The position numbers and the translations under genes were made by a program. From Chloroflexi bacterium UBA6019 (GTDB lineage Bacteria; Chloroflexota; Dormibacteria; Dormibacterales; Dormibacteraceae): a DNA stretch of 5,445 bases. The stretch lies in assembly GCA_002427995.1 (NCBI GenBank), contig DIZV01000013.1:4778-10222 (forward strand), given 5' to 3'. The notes below the pieces were generated by a model. The model saw nothing but the letters and a program-made list of their open reading frames with translations, made no database searches and had not been told where the DNA came from. Positions 4,797 to 5,445 of this stretch are shown piece by piece. Numbering within the stretch: the first letter of the stretch is position 1; each line of letters opens with the position of its first letter.

Positions 4797-5445
4797 TCAG
4801 GCCGCCTTCACGTCGCTCAAGAGCAGCTCGAGCACCGCGCGCTCGCAGGCCTCGCCCGGTTCGCGGCAGGCCTCGATGACCCGGCCCGCCAGGTAGCCGT
4901 CGATCACCGCCGGGTGGACGTAGCATTTGCGGCACACCGCCTGGGTGTTGCCCAGCCTCTCGGCGACCGAGCGAACCGCCTCGACCAGGTTCCGGCGGGC
5001 CTCCGTCTCCGATTCATAGTCGCCGAGTCGTGCCAGCGCGTTGGCCGCCAGGACTGTTCCCGCCCAGGTGCGGAAGTCCTTCGCGGTGAAGTCGGCGCCG
5101 GTCGCCGCGCGCATGTACTCATTGACATCGAACGAATCCACCTTCCGCGCCTCGCCGGCTTCATCCAGGTAGCGAAACAGCTCCTGGCCGGGAAGGTCCT
5201 GACAGCGCCGGACGATGGCGGCCAGGCGGCGATCGGTGACTGTGATCTGGTGCTCCTTGCCTGCCTTGCCCCGGAACTTGAAGCGCACCCGCTGGCCGCT
5301 GACCTTAACGTGGTTCTGCCGCAGGGTGGTGAGACCGAAGCTCTCGTTGTCGCGGGCGTACTCGGTGTTGCCGATCCGGATGTAGCTGCTGTCGAGGAGG
5401 CGGATCACGGTCGCGACAACCTTCTCCTGCGGCAGCCCGGGCAGC
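4797..5445 (-). CDS. DNA topoisomerase IB, N-terminus cut by window edge
   Basis: The protein is the catalytic part of a poxvirus-type topoisomerase IB, which relaxes supercoils through a transient 3'-phosphotyrosine DNA link without ATP. The frame is open to the right edge (216 whole codons); GTG at 5408 is an internal valine, because the upstream residues LPGLPQEKVVAT continue the family pattern. Family enzymes are about 330-360 residues, so roughly 120-140 are missing. Numbered from 5408, the active-site residues visible are Arg30 (LTTLRQNHV), a lysine in FRGKAGKEH at 45-53, Arg113 (KDFRTW) and the nucleophile Tyr163 (CRKCYVHP, codon 4920-4922). The position of the vaccinia catalytic histidine is Asn154 in RLGNT, as in other bacterial members such as the Deinococcus enzyme. 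All other key residues are intact, so the enzyme should be active. The membrane-protein gene follows 3 bases after its stop, suggesting one transcript. Confidence 0.95.
   Translation of the reverse strand, partial: LPGLPQEKVVATVIRLLDSSYIRIGNTEYARDNESFGLTTLRQNHVKVSGQRVRFKFRGKAGKEHQITVTDRRLAAIVRRCQDLPGQELFRYLDEAGEARKVDSFDVNEYMRAATGADFTAKDFRTWAGTVLAANALARLGDYESETEARRNLVEAVRSVAERLGNTQAVCRKCYVHPAVIDGYLAGRVIEACREPGEACERAVLELLLSDVKAA

Overview
The window is high-GC bacterial DNA holding five or six genes, two of them cut by the window edges. Codon use is G/C-ending throughout. A bacterial poxvirus-type topoisomerase IB, a DinB/mycothiol-dependent-type helical-bundle domain and a possibly leaderless start together suggest an actinobacterium, perhaps a soil lineage such as the Thermoleophilia. 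This assignment is inference from gene families and composition; there is no rRNA or other marker gene here.

Layout. Positions 1-1037 (minus) encode most of a 12-helix MFS transporter of the oxalate/formate or monocarboxylate-like type; its C-terminus lies beyond the left edge. After about 90 bases containing a strong 11-bp hairpin comes a large secreted Asp-box (sialidase-like) beta-propeller protein (1125 to about 2927, minus). A short divergent intergenic region (about 2943-3063) holds a 16-base inverted repeat, a pair of 7-base direct repeats and weak promoter-like hexamers for both directions. On the plus strand, 3064-4327 encodes an alpha/beta hydrolase whose C-terminal part, including the catalytic histidine, is in the +1 frame and runs without a break into a DinB-like domain. 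One surplus G in a GGGG run at 3808-3811 explains the frame change; removing it gives a single 420-residue hydrolase-DinB fusion. Converging on it from the right is a two-gene minus-strand unit: topoisomerase IB (cut at its N-terminus by the right edge) followed 3 bases later by a small four-helix membrane protein, whose end overlaps the DinB end by 32 bases.

Functional picture. The secreted propeller protein and the MFS transporter are co-directional and could be co-transcribed (surface or extracellular binding/degradation plus transport), but no substrate can be read from the sequence. Topoisomerase IB is a DNA-relaxing enzyme with no evident link to the membrane protein beyond tight spacing. 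I see no mobile element, CRISPR array, RNA gene or defence system. The points most worth a second look are the frameshifted hydrolase-DinB fusion and the compact divergent control region.
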